A stretch of DNA of 6,565 nucleotides from Bacillota bacterium (GTDB taxonomy: Bacteria > Bacillota > Clostridia > Peptostreptococcales > Anaerovoracaceae). Within the stretch, counting starts at the first letter, position 1; every line of letters starts with the position of its first letter. The stretch is taken from assembly GCA_029266295.1 (NCBI GenBank), contig JAQSXD010000212.1, forward strand, positions 1 to 6,565. The letters are read 5' to 3'. The translations under genes were made by a program, and so were the position numbers. The notes below the pieces were generated by a model. The model had not been told where the DNA came from and did no database searches. It saw only the letters and a list, made by a program, of their open reading frames with translations. This document shows, one piece after another, positions 1-5,336 of this stretch.

Positions 1-1507
1 AGAATTTTGGAACATTACCGCAATGCTGATGAATGAGACCAAGGGCAAGGAAAAACAAAAGAAGTTTGCTGCAAAGCTCACGGAACACAAGGGAAAGAAA
101 ATAACGGTGTCCAATAAGTCAGAAGCGGATCATATTTTATCTGAGCTTAATGGGAAAGAGTTTGTCATACAGAAAATCGAGGAACGGGAAAAGGTTAGAA
201 AACCAAATCCTCCTTTCACCACAAGCAGTCTTCAGCAGGAAGCATCTACGAAGCTGAACTTCTATACCAAGAAAACCATGCTTATTGCCCAGCAGTTATA
301 TGAAGGAATCGAGATCAAAGGCCACGGAACCGTAGGGCTTGTTACGTATATTCGTACGGACTCTGTCAGAATCTCAGACGAAGCGCAAAACGCAGCTATG
401 GAATATATCAAGGACAAGTATTCTGACAGTTATTTAGGAAACCATGTATTTACCAACAAGAAGAAAGATGTACAGGACGCTCATGAGGCAATCCGCCCTA
501 GTATCGTAACTTTGCATCCTGATGAAATCAAGGATTCACTAACCAAGGACCAATACAGCCTCTACAGGCTGATCTGGTCTCGTTTTATTGCCAGCAGGAT
601 GGCAGCAGCAATTTATGATAGCGTCAGCGCAGAGATCGTAAATGGAGATTATACCTTTAAAGCCAATGGCTCGAAAATGAAATTTGATGGATATCTCAAG
701 GTCTATAACAATGTGATCGATGAGGATGAAGAGAAGATGCTGCCGCTGCTCAAGGAAGGCGACAAGCCGTCGCTCCTAGACATGCTCAGTGAACAGAGCT
801 TTACCCAGCCACCATCCCGCTTCAGCGAAGCTTCTTTGGTCAAGGATCTGGAGGATAAGGATATCGGCCGACCGAGTACTTATGCACCGATCATTGCGAC
901 GCTCATCGAGCGGAAATATATTACGCGGGAAAAGAAGATGCTCAAACCTACAGAGCTGGGCTTCATTGTCACGGATTTGATGGAAACCTATTTCAAAGAA
1001 ATCGTTGATGCGGGATTTACCGCCGATATGGAAGATAAGCTTGACGATATTGAAGTAAAAAATACCGAGTGGAAAACCATCATCGCAGATTTTTATGGTA
1101 TCTTGGAACAGGAACTGCAGGTTGCGGACGAAGCCATTGAAAAAGTAAATATTGAAGACGAACTGACGGATGAAATCTGTGAGGTCTGCGGAAAGCAAAT
1201 GGCCATTAAACATGGTAGGTTTGGCGAGTTTTTGGCGTGCAGCGGTTATCCGGAATGCAAAAATACGAAACCCATTGTCAGCAAAATTGATGTTAAATGC
1301 CCCGATTGCGGGAAAGATATCATTGCGAGGAAGAGTAAAAAAGGGCGTGTGTTTTATGGATGCAGCGGCTATCCGGATTGCAACAAGCTATATTGGAATA
1401 AACCGGTCGACAAAAAATGCCCCAACTGTTCTTCTCTTCTTACGGAGAAAAAAACAAAAACAACAAATTATTTGTGTTCAAATCCCGAATGTGGGTATAA
1501 AGAATAA
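1..1507 (+). CDS. topA: DNA topoisomerase I (type IA), 3' part, 5' end outside window
   Basis: TopA relaxes negatively supercoiled DNA by cutting one strand through a tyrosine-phosphodiester link. The frame is open from base 2 (EFWNITA, matching the conserved E-[EF]-[FY]-W segment), giving 501 codons to the TAA at 1505-1507. Family members run to about 690-700 residues, so roughly 190-200 N-terminal residues, including the Toprim metal-binding domain, lie upstream. The catalytic tyrosine is in TYIRTDS (Tyr codon 347-349). The conserved DAHEAIRPS follows at about 479-502, and DIGRPSTYA at about 860-886. Three C-terminal zinc ribbons, each with four cysteines, lie at about 1178-1258, 1298-1381 and 1418-1492, so the 3' end is complete. 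It is followed by hslV after 52 bases. The ATG at 23 is internal methionine, not the start. Identification is very secure. Confidence 0.98.
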   Translation, partial: EFWNITAMLMNETKGKEKQKKFAAKLTEHKGKKITVSNKSEADHILSELNGKEFVIQKIEEREKVRKPNPPFTTSSLQQEASTKLNFYTKKTMLIAQQLYEGIEIKGHGTVGLVTYIRTDSVRISDEAQNAAMEYIKDKYSDSYLGNHVFTNKKKDVQDAHEAIRPSIVTLHPDEIKDSLTKDQYSLYRLIWSRFIASRMAAAIYDSVSAEIVNGDYTFKANGSKMKFDGYLKVYNNVIDEDEEKMLPLLKEGDKPSLLDMLSEQSFTQPPSRFSEASLVKDLEDKDIGRPSTYAPIIATLIERKYITREKKMLKPTELGFIVTDLMETYFKEIVDAGFTADMEDKLDDIEVKNTEWKTIIADFYGILEQELQVADEAIEKVNIEDELTDEICEVCGKQMAIKHGRFGEFLACSGYPECKNTKPIVSKIDVKCPDCGKDIIARKSKKGRVFYGCSGYPDCNKLYWNKPVDKKCPNCSSLLTEKKTKTTNYLCSNPECGYKE

Positions 1508-1515
1508 GTCGATTT

Positions 1516-1538
1516 ATCACGAATAAATGATTCGTGAT
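1516..1538 (+). promoter_or_regulatory. Perfect 9-bp hairpin between topA and hslV
   Basis: The arm ATCACGAAT (1516-1524) is the exact reverse complement of ATTCGTGAT (1530-1538), with a five-base loop. It begins 8 bases after the topA stop and ends 5 bases before the hslV Shine-Dalgarno. No T-tract follows, so it is not a standard intrinsic terminator. A processing or stability element, or an operator, would fit; the role is unknown. Confidence 0.5.
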
Positions 1539-1543
1539 TTCAT

Positions 1544-1549
1544 AGGAGG
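1544..1549 (+). promoter_or_regulatory. Ribosome binding site that fixes the hslV start
   Basis: AGGAGG is a full Shine-Dalgarno match 10 bases before the ATG at 1560. The in-frame ATG at 1527 lies upstream of this site, inside the hairpin loop, and has no ribosome binding site of its own. The start at 1560 is therefore preferred. Confidence 0.85.
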
Positions 1550-1559
1550 TAGTAACAAA

Positions 1560-2099
1560 ATGGGAGATTTTCACGCAACTACAATCGTTGCTGTCAGACG
1601 AAATGAGAATGACATCTGTATTGGGGGAGATGGCCAGGTCACGATGGGACAGAGTGCCATCATGAAACAAACCGCGAAAAAAGTAAGGAAAATATATAAA
1701 AATACAGTGATCACCGGTTTTGCCGGATCAGTTTCCGACGCATTTGCACTGACTGAAAAATTTGAAAAGAAGTTGGAAGAGCACCCAGGAAATTTGAAAC
1801 GTGCTGCTGTGGCATTGGCGCAAACCTGGAGATCAGATAAGGCTATGAGGAACTTGGAAGCGCTCATGGTAGCTGCCGACAAAGAGAGCCTTCTGGTGAT
1901 TTCAGGAAACGGTGAAGTCATTGAGCCCGATGATGATTTTATTGCCATTGGTTCGGGAGGAAACTTTGCGTATGCTGCAGCCAATGCACTTTTTAAGCAT
2001 ACGGAGATGAATGCTGAGGAAATCGTGCGGGAAGCATTAAATATTGCTTCGTCTATTTGTGTCTACACGAATAGCAACATTTCCGTTGAAAAGCTGTAA
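1560..2099 (+). CDS. hslV: HslV (ClpQ/CodW) peptidase subunit of the HslUV protease
   Basis: HslV forms the dodecameric N-terminal-threonine peptidase that degrades proteins unfolded by HslU in the cytoplasm. The product is 179 residues, the usual size. It begins MGDFHATTIVAV; the TTI motif marks the catalytic N-terminal threonine (Thr7, codon 1578-1580), which implies removal of a six-residue propeptide. Family hallmarks follow: GGDGQVTMG, KKVRKIY, GFAGSVSDAF, the lysine-rich FEKKLEEH segment, IAIGSGGNFA and the C-terminal ICVYTN. Residue 2 is glycine, so the Ser2 nucleophile described for Bacillus subtilis CodW is not available and Thr7 should be used. The stop is 12 bases from hslU, whose Shine-Dalgarno overlaps it, so the two subunits are cotranscribed and probably translationally coupled. 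Confidence 0.97.
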   Translation: MGDFHATTIVAVRRNENDICIGGDGQVTMGQSAIMKQTAKKVRKIYKNTVITGFAGSVSDAFALTEKFEKKLEEHPGNLKRAAVALAQTWRSDKAMRNLEALMVAADKESLLVISGNGEVIEPDDDFIAIGSGGNFAYAAANALFKHTEMNAEEIVREALNIASSICVYTNSNISVEKL

Positions 2100-2111
2100 G
2101 GGGGAATAGAG

Positions 2112-3548
2112 ATGAGCACACTGTATAGCATGACTCCGAAAGAAATTGTGAAAGAGCTGGATAAATATATTATCGGTCAAGACAGCGCTAAGAAATCAGT
2201 AGCAGTAGCACTTAGAAACCGATACAGAAGAAGTCTGCTTCCCGAGGAAATGCGAGAAGAGATCACACCGAAAAACATTCTTATGATGGGTCCGACTGGT
2301 GTGGGAAAGACTGAGATCGCAAGAAGACTTGCAAAACTTATGGATGCGCCATTTGTTAAAGTGGAAGCTACAAAATTTACTGAGGTCGGATATGTGGGCA
2401 GAGATGTGGATTCCATGGTTCGAGATCTGGTGGAAGCATCCATCCGTATTACCAAACAGAACCGTCTGCAGGAGAAATACTCCATCGCAGAAGAAATCGC
2501 TGATGAAAAAATTATTGAGGCGATTATACCAGGAAAGAAAAAACCAGCCCAGAGTTCCGGCGGAGTGAGAGGGCCATTTGATTTTATCCTGGGTGGAGGC
2601 TTTCAGGCTAATCAGAACAGCCAGAATCAGATTCCAGGAGCAAAGGACGAGACCCAGTCAGAGAAGGGCGATGTGGAACTGGCTAGAGAGCAGGTCAGAC
2701 AGCAGCTTAAGGACGGTCTTCTGGAAGAGCAGTTTATTGAAATCGAAGTCAATGATACCCCTAAGATCAACAATTTGGATCTCGGAAATGAGGGTATGAG
2801 CATTGCCATTGGCAATATCTTCGGTGATATGATGCCACAGAAAAAGAAAAACAAGAAGGTTCGCGTAAAGGATGCAAGAAAAATATTACGGGAGCAGGAA
2901 GCCCAGAATCTCATCGACATGGACCAGGTTACAATAGAAGCGCTGGAAAATGCCGAACAAAACGGTATTATATTCATCGATGAAATCGATAAGATCGCTT
3001 CCGGCTCTGGGTATCGCTCAGGGGCTGACGTATCGAGAGAAGGCGTTCAAAGAGATATTTTGCCTATCGTGGAAGGTAGTGTCATCAATACGAAATATGG
3101 TCCTGTCAAAACAGATCACGTTCTGTTTATCGGGGCTGGAGCGTTCCATATCTCCAAACCTACGGATCTGATCCCAGAACTTCAGGGACGTTTTCCAATC
3201 CGTGTGGAACTGGAAAATCTCACGAAGGAAGCTTTTGTTCAGATCCTAACCGTGCCGGAAAATGCGCTGCTGAAGCAGCATAAAATGCTTCTTGAGACAG
3301 AAGGAATCAAAGTGACTTTTACGGATGATGCCGTGGAGGAAATCGCCACAATGGCGTTCCTGACCAACGAGCAGACAGAAAACATCGGAGCCAGAAGACT
3401 TCACACTGTAATGGAGAAACTTTTGGAAGAAATTTCTTTCAATATTCCGGAAATGAACGAGGAAGAGATCGTCATTGATAAAGAGTACGTCAAAGAGAAA
3501 TTTATTGACCGAATCCACGCAGACGACATCGATCGGTATATCCTGTAA
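2112..3548 (+). CDS. hslU: HslU (ClpY/CodX) AAA+ unfoldase of the HslUV protease
   Basis: HslU is the hexameric ATPase that recognises, unfolds and threads substrates into HslV. The product is 478 residues, close to Bacillus ClpY. Visible elements in order are the N-terminal TPKEIVKELDKYIIGQ, Walker A GPTGVGKT (60-67), the pore loop GYVG (93-96), an I-domain (about 110-245) with a Gly/Gln/Asn-rich linker near 150-175, Walker B IIFIDEID (286-293), sensor 1 region FIGAGAFH (339-346), the ELQGRFPIR segment with a likely arginine finger (Arg360), sensor 2 GARR (426-429), and the C-terminal tail DIDRYIL that docks into HslV to activate it. No catalytic residue appears missing. The ATG at 2112 is preceded by a G-rich Shine-Dalgarno (2100-2104) overlapping the hslV stop. 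A hairpin terminator follows. Confidence 0.98.
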   Translation: MSTLYSMTPKEIVKELDKYIIGQDSAKKSVAVALRNRYRRSLLPEEMREEITPKNILMMGPTGVGKTEIARRLAKLMDAPFVKVEATKFTEVGYVGRDVDSMVRDLVEASIRITKQNRLQEKYSIAEEIADEKIIEAIIPGKKKPAQSSGGVRGPFDFILGGGFQANQNSQNQIPGAKDETQSEKGDVELAREQVRQQLKDGLLEEQFIEIEVNDTPKINNLDLGNEGMSIAIGNIFGDMMPQKKKNKKVRVKDARKILREQEAQNLIDMDQVTIEALENAEQNGIIFIDEIDKIASGSGYRSGADVSREGVQRDILPIVEGSVINTKYGPVKTDHVLFIGAGAFHISKPTDLIPELQGRFPIRVELENLTKEAFVQILTVPENALLKQHKMLLETEGIKVTFTDDAVEEIATMAFLTNEQTENIGARRLHTVMEKLLEEISFNIPEMNEEEIVIDKEYVKEKFIDRIHADDIDRYIL

Positions 3549-3577
3549 TATAATTAAAGAAATCGAACGTAACGTGA

Positions 3578-3613
3578 AAGGCCAGCATCTTGCATACTGC
3601 AACTGCTGGCCTT
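3578..3613. terminator. Bidirectional hairpin terminator between convergent hslU and the xre gene
   Basis: AAGGCCAGCA (3578-3587) pairs perfectly with TGCTGGCCTT (3604-3613). Inside it, TTGCA (3590-3594) pairs with TGCAA (3598-3602) around a three-base loop, giving one long stem with a small asymmetric internal loop. The plus-strand downstream sequence is only modestly T-rich (CCATTATTCTT), and the minus-strand side is weaker. It starts 29 bases after the hslU stop and lies 3 bases beyond the xre stop, so one structure can serve both converging transcripts. Confidence 0.75.
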
Positions 3614-3616
3614 CCA

Positions 3617-3811
3617 TTATTCTTCCAGAAGAAAAACGCTTTCAACCGGAAGCTCCAACAATTTGGCGATTTTCATGGCCAAATCAAGTGTCGGATTGTA
3701 CTTGTTGTTCTCGATCGCATTAATCGTTTGCCGGGTTACTCCCAATTGTGAAGCCATATCTTCTTGGCGCAACCCTAAATTTTTCCGTAACTCTTTGATC
3801 CGATTTTTCAC
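3617..3811 (-). CDS. Small Xre-family helix-turn-helix regulator
   Basis: The 64-residue protein is almost entirely one HTH_3/Cro-C1 domain. RIKELRKNLGL starts helix 1, QEDMASQLGV (16-25) holds the positioning helix, TRQTINAIENNKYNP (26-40) holds the recognition helix, and LAMKIAKLLELPVESVF forms the last helices. There is no ligand or dimerisation domain, so it probably binds DNA as a dimer through the HTH fold. The start is GTG at 3809-3811, supported by AAGAGGG 7 bases upstream (plus-strand 3819-3825), which overlaps the stop of the membrane-protein gene. It is the second gene of a two-gene minus-strand operon. The inverted-repeat pair over the operon promoter is the obvious candidate target for autorepression; that link is inferred. 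This compact class is often paired with small membrane proteins of unknown role. Confidence 0.9.
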   Translation of the reverse strand: MKNRIKELRKNLGLRQEDMASQLGVTRQTINAIENNKYNPTLDLAMKIAKLLELPVESVFLLEE

Positions 3812-3823
3812 TCCGTAGCCCTC

Positions 3824-4117
3824 TTACGAATTAAAAAAATAAAGGAGGCTGCCGAACGCCAGCAGAAGCAGGATGCAAATTGCAGCGCTAAACATATATT
3901 TGCGCCCGTTTGCATCATCAACCTTGGATTTTAAAATTTGGCTTATTAGAAAATAAACGATCATCTGCATACCAAAAAGAAAAGAAGCAACAGAAACTTG
4001 CTGTTTATGCAAGTAATCATAGACACTCCAAGCAAACAAAGCAATGGCCGTAAAAAACCAACTCCATTTAATCGCACTCAGATTGATGTTCATTTCCATT
4101 TCGTCCATCTTTTTCAT
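3824..4117 (-). CDS. Small three-helix membrane protein of unknown function, operon partner of the Xre regulator
   Basis: I do not recognise a named family. The 97-residue product has a charged N-terminus (MKKMDEMEMN) and three hydrophobic stretches at about residues 17-36, 42-62 and 73-95. The loop between helices 2 and 3 carries the basic residues (K63, K65, R72, K73), so by the positive-inside rule it is probably cytoplasmic, with the C-terminus outside. No catalytic motif, signal peptide or metal site is visible. The start at 4117 is chosen because AAAGGAGT lies 8 bases upstream; the longer reading from 4156 would add 13 residues and run through the proximal operator. The stop is 12 bases from the xre GTG. 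Possible roles include a sensor or antagonist for the regulator or a stress-induced membrane protein; none is shown by the sequence. Confidence 0.85.
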   Translation of the reverse strand: MKKMDEMEMNINLSAIKWSWFFTAIALFAWSVYDYLHKQQVSVASFLFGMQMIVYFLISQILKSKVDDANGRKYMFSAAICILLLLAFGSLLYFFNS

Positions 4118-4124
4118 ATAGTAT

Positions 4125-4132
4125 ACTCCTTT
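4125..4132 (-). promoter_or_regulatory. Ribosome binding site fixing the start of the small membrane protein
   Basis: The minus strand reads AAAGGAGT, 8 bases before the ATG at 4117-4115 (counted from AGGAG). The upstream in-frame ATG at 4156-4154 has no such site and sits inside an inverted repeat. Confidence 0.8.
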
Positions 4133-4134
4133 CG

Positions 4135-4158
4135 AAATGTCAAAAACATTTGACATTT
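4135..4158. promoter_or_regulatory. Proximal operator-like inverted repeat of the xre operon
   Basis: The arm AAATGTCAAA (4135-4144) and the arm TTTGACATTT (4149-4158) are perfect reverse complements separated by four bases (AACA). The site covers the predicted transcription start and early leader of the minus-strand operon, just upstream of the ribosome binding site. Occupancy should block transcription initiation. Confidence 0.7.
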
Positions 4159-4160
4159 AT

Positions 4161-4189
4161 AGTATGACTTCTTTGTATCAAAATGTCAA
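4161..4189 (-). promoter_or_regulatory. Sigma-A promoter of the membrane-protein/xre operon
   Basis: The minus strand reads TTGACA (plus coordinates 4184-4189), a perfect -35 box, then 17 bases, then CATACT (4161-4166), a 4/6 match to the -10 box. Transcription would start near 4154. The -35 lies inside the distal inverted repeat and the start falls inside the proximal one, an arrangement typical of a repressed promoter. Confidence 0.7.
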
Positions 4190-4204
4190 GAATGTTTTAC
4201 ATTT
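4181..4204. promoter_or_regulatory. Distal operator-like inverted repeat of the xre operon
   Basis: The arm AAATGTCAAG (4181-4190) faces TTTTACATTT (4195-4204) across four bases (AATG); 8 of 10 positions are complementary. It has the same arm length, spacer length and AAATGT outer half-site as the proximal repeat, 46 bases away centre to centre. It covers the -35 box of the minus-strand promoter. Confidence 0.65.
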
Positions 4205-4306
4205 CGCTACTGACTCCCTTGCTTTATCTTGTACTATGTTGATGTTCCAGCAAACGTCAGAAGCTAGACTCCAACGGTGTTCGTCCAAATTGTACAGAAT
4301 GATGAA
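4205..4306. other. Intergenic stretch with no recognisable feature
   Basis: Between the distal operator and the codY upstream repeat I see no gene, RNA or convincing promoter. The only open frame is a 26-codon plus-strand ATG ORF from 4236 with no Shine-Dalgarno. TTGTAC occurs twice, near 4229 and 4290, without an obvious meaning. Confidence 0.5.
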
Positions 4307-4328
4307 ACTTTTTTGAACAATCAAAAAA
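4307..4328. promoter_or_regulatory. AT-rich inverted repeat upstream of the codY promoter, possible CodY box
   Basis: TTTTTTGA (4309-4316) and TCAAAAAA (4321-4328) are perfect reverse complements around ACAA, ending six bases before the codY -35. The overlapping 15-mer ACTTTTTTGAACAAT (4307-4321) matches the CodY consensus AATTTTCWGAAAATT at 11 of 15 positions. In DNA this AT-rich that is weak support for autoregulation; an UP element or a different regulator site is equally possible. Confidence 0.35.
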
Positions 4329-4334
4329 ATCTAT

Positions 4335-4362
4335 TTTACATTGGCAATATTTCATATATAAT
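4335..4362 (+). promoter_or_regulatory. Sigma-A promoter of codY
   Basis: TTTACA (4335-4340, 5/6 to the -35 consensus), a 16-base spacer and a perfect TATAAT (4357-4362). Transcription would start near 4369, leaving a leader of about 79 bases before the codY ATG. This gives codY its own promoter, independent of the hslVU transcript. Confidence 0.75.
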
Positions 4363-4387
4363 GATTACAATTGGATTAATATTTAAC

Positions 4388-4407
4388 AATCACAATTGCG
4401 CAATCAC
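4388..4407. repeat. Direct repeat flanking a palindrome in the codY leader
   Basis: CAATCAC occurs at 4388-4394 and again at 4401-4407, a 13-base period. Between and partly overlapping them is the perfect palindrome ATTGCGCAAT (4395-4404). It lies downstream of the predicted start, so it could be a DNA-level roadblock operator. The palindrome has no loop and is unlikely to act as an RNA hairpin. Confidence 0.3.
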
Positions 4408-4447
4408 TTATTTTAAATAATGAGAATAAATAATAATGGAGGATTTT

Positions 4448-5227
4448 ATGGAAAGGGATATACTTACCAAGGTAAGAAAGCTGAACTGGGTACTCCAGGA
4501 AAGCGCTTCCGGCGTTTTTTCGTTCAATGACCTTTGCGGGATATTGAGCGATCTGATGGATGCAAATGTTTACATTGCCAATAAAAGAGGAAAGGTGATA
4601 GGCGTTCATTACAAGATAAAATCGGACAGCTCAACAATCACTGACCCTGAAACAGGTAGTGAAAAGTTCCCCAATGAGTACAACGAAGCTTTGCTTAAGG
4701 TCATTGAGACAGAGGCTAACCTGAAGGCTGAGGAAGCACTGGAAATCTTTAAATACGACTACGATACCTATGACAAGCTTCACACGATCATACCGATCCT
4801 TGGCGGCGGACAGAGGCTGGGAACTTTAATCTTGACACGATATAAGCCGGAATTCACAGATGAGGATCTTGTACTGGGAGAATACGGTGCAACCGTTGTA
4901 GGTCTGGAGATTCAGCGTCGTAAGACTCTTGAAATTGAGGAAGATGCAAGAAAGAGAGCAGTGGTACAAATGGCTATTGGAACACTGTCTTATTCAGAAA
5001 TTGAAGCAGTTCAGCAAATTTTTGCAGAGCTTAAGGGCACAGAAGGTCTTCTTGTTGCAAGTAAGATCGCCGACAGATCAGGCATCACGAGGTCTGTTAT
5101 TGTCAATGCGCTGCGCAAGTTGGAGAGTGCGGGTGTTATCGAATCTCGTTCACTCGGAATGAAGGGCACTCACATCAAAATTCTGAATGGAAAGTTTATG
5201 GAAGAATTGGATAAGCTGGAAGTTTAG
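4448..5227 (+). CDS. codY: CodY, GTP- and branched-chain-amino-acid-sensing global repressor
   Basis: CodY represses amino-acid uptake, biosynthesis, sporulation and other stationary-phase genes in Firmicutes when GTP and branched-chain amino acids are plentiful. The product is 259 residues, the normal length. The N-terminal GAF sensor spans about 1-155 (NVYIANKRGKVIG, then IIPILGGGQRLGTLIL, EYGATVVGLEI). A linker helix EIEEDARKRAVVQMAIGTLSYSE leads to the winged HTH (about 203-245), with SKIADRSGITRSVIVNALRK and LESAGVIESRSLGMKGTHIKI nearly unchanged from Bacillus, so the same DNA motif is expected. The segment before FPNEY (about 56-73) is divergent. The ATG at 4448 has GGAGG five bases upstream; the earlier in-frame ATG at 4436 overlaps that site and lacks one. 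codY has its own promoter and an intrinsic terminator. Confidence 0.98.
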   Translation: MERDILTKVRKLNWVLQESASGVFSFNDLCGILSDLMDANVYIANKRGKVIGVHYKIKSDSSTITDPETGSEKFPNEYNEALLKVIETEANLKAEEALEIFKYDYDTYDKLHTIIPILGGGQRLGTLILTRYKPEFTDEDLVLGEYGATVVGLEIQRRKTLEIEEDARKRAVVQMAIGTLSYSEIEAVQQIFAELKGTEGLLVASKIADRSGITRSVIVNALRKLESAGVIESRSLGMKGTHIKILNGKFMEELDKLEV

Positions 5228-5247
5228 CTCTGTACCTGAATTACATT

Positions 5248-5253
5248 AGGAGG
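5248..5253 (+). promoter_or_regulatory. Orphan Shine-Dalgarno sequence after codY
   Basis: AGGAGG is a full match to the anti-Shine-Dalgarno, but no ATG, GTG or TTG follows within the usual 5-13 bases. The next ATG is at 5284, about 30 bases away. It may be a relic of an older start, serve a non-standard start, or be chance. Confidence 0.3.
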
Positions 5254-5255
5254 CG

Positions 5256-5283
5256 TCATAAAATTTACTTAATCTAATAAAAT
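5256..5283 (+). promoter_or_regulatory. Weak sigma-E-like promoter candidate for yunB
   Basis: TCATAAA (5256-5262) matches 5 of 7 positions of the Bacillus sigma-E -35 consensus KMATATT. A 13-base spacer leads to AATAAAAT (5276-5283), a partial match to CATACAnT. yunB is sigma-E controlled in Bacillus, which is why such a site was sought. The match is weak in AT-rich DNA. Confidence 0.2.
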
Positions 5284-5297
5284 ATGTGTCAAATTTA

Positions 5298-5336
5298 CCC
5301 CAAGTATCATATTCTGAAGTACTTGGGGGTTTTTTT
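5298..5336 (+). terminator. Intrinsic terminator of codY, abutting yunB
   Basis: CCCCAAGTA (5298-5306) pairs perfectly with TACTTGGGG (5320-5328) around a 13-base loop, followed by one G and seven Ts (5330-5336). This is a textbook rho-independent terminator 70 bases after the codY stop. The yunB ATG begins at the very next base, and the G-run in the right arm is the only candidate yunB ribosome binding site. Confidence 0.85.

Noticed and set aside
776..1213. Long minus-strand open frame opposite topA (145 codons)
   Set aside because: It lies wholly opposite conserved topA coding sequence, has no recognisable domain and is a frame shadow.
1527..1559. Upstream in-frame ATG extending HslV by 11 residues
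   Set aside because: It lies in the hairpin loop, has no Shine-Dalgarno, and would encode the real AGGAGG site within the protein. HslV proteins begin close to the TTI motif.
4118..4156. Longer start for the small membrane protein
   Set aside because: The added 13 residues come from the operator region, and the ATG at 4117 has the proper AAAGGAGT site.
4236..4316. 26-codon plus-strand ORF upstream of codY
   Set aside because: No ribosome binding site, no homology that I recognise, and no promoter upstream on this strand.
4376..4609. Minus-strand 77-codon frame across the codY promoter and 5' end
   Set aside because: It overlaps the codY promoter and conserved N-terminus, with no domain or supporting ribosome site.
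5286..5336. GTG start giving YunB 17 more residues
   Set aside because: The extension is simply the translated terminator; the normal basic N-terminus and membrane helix follow the ATG at 5337.
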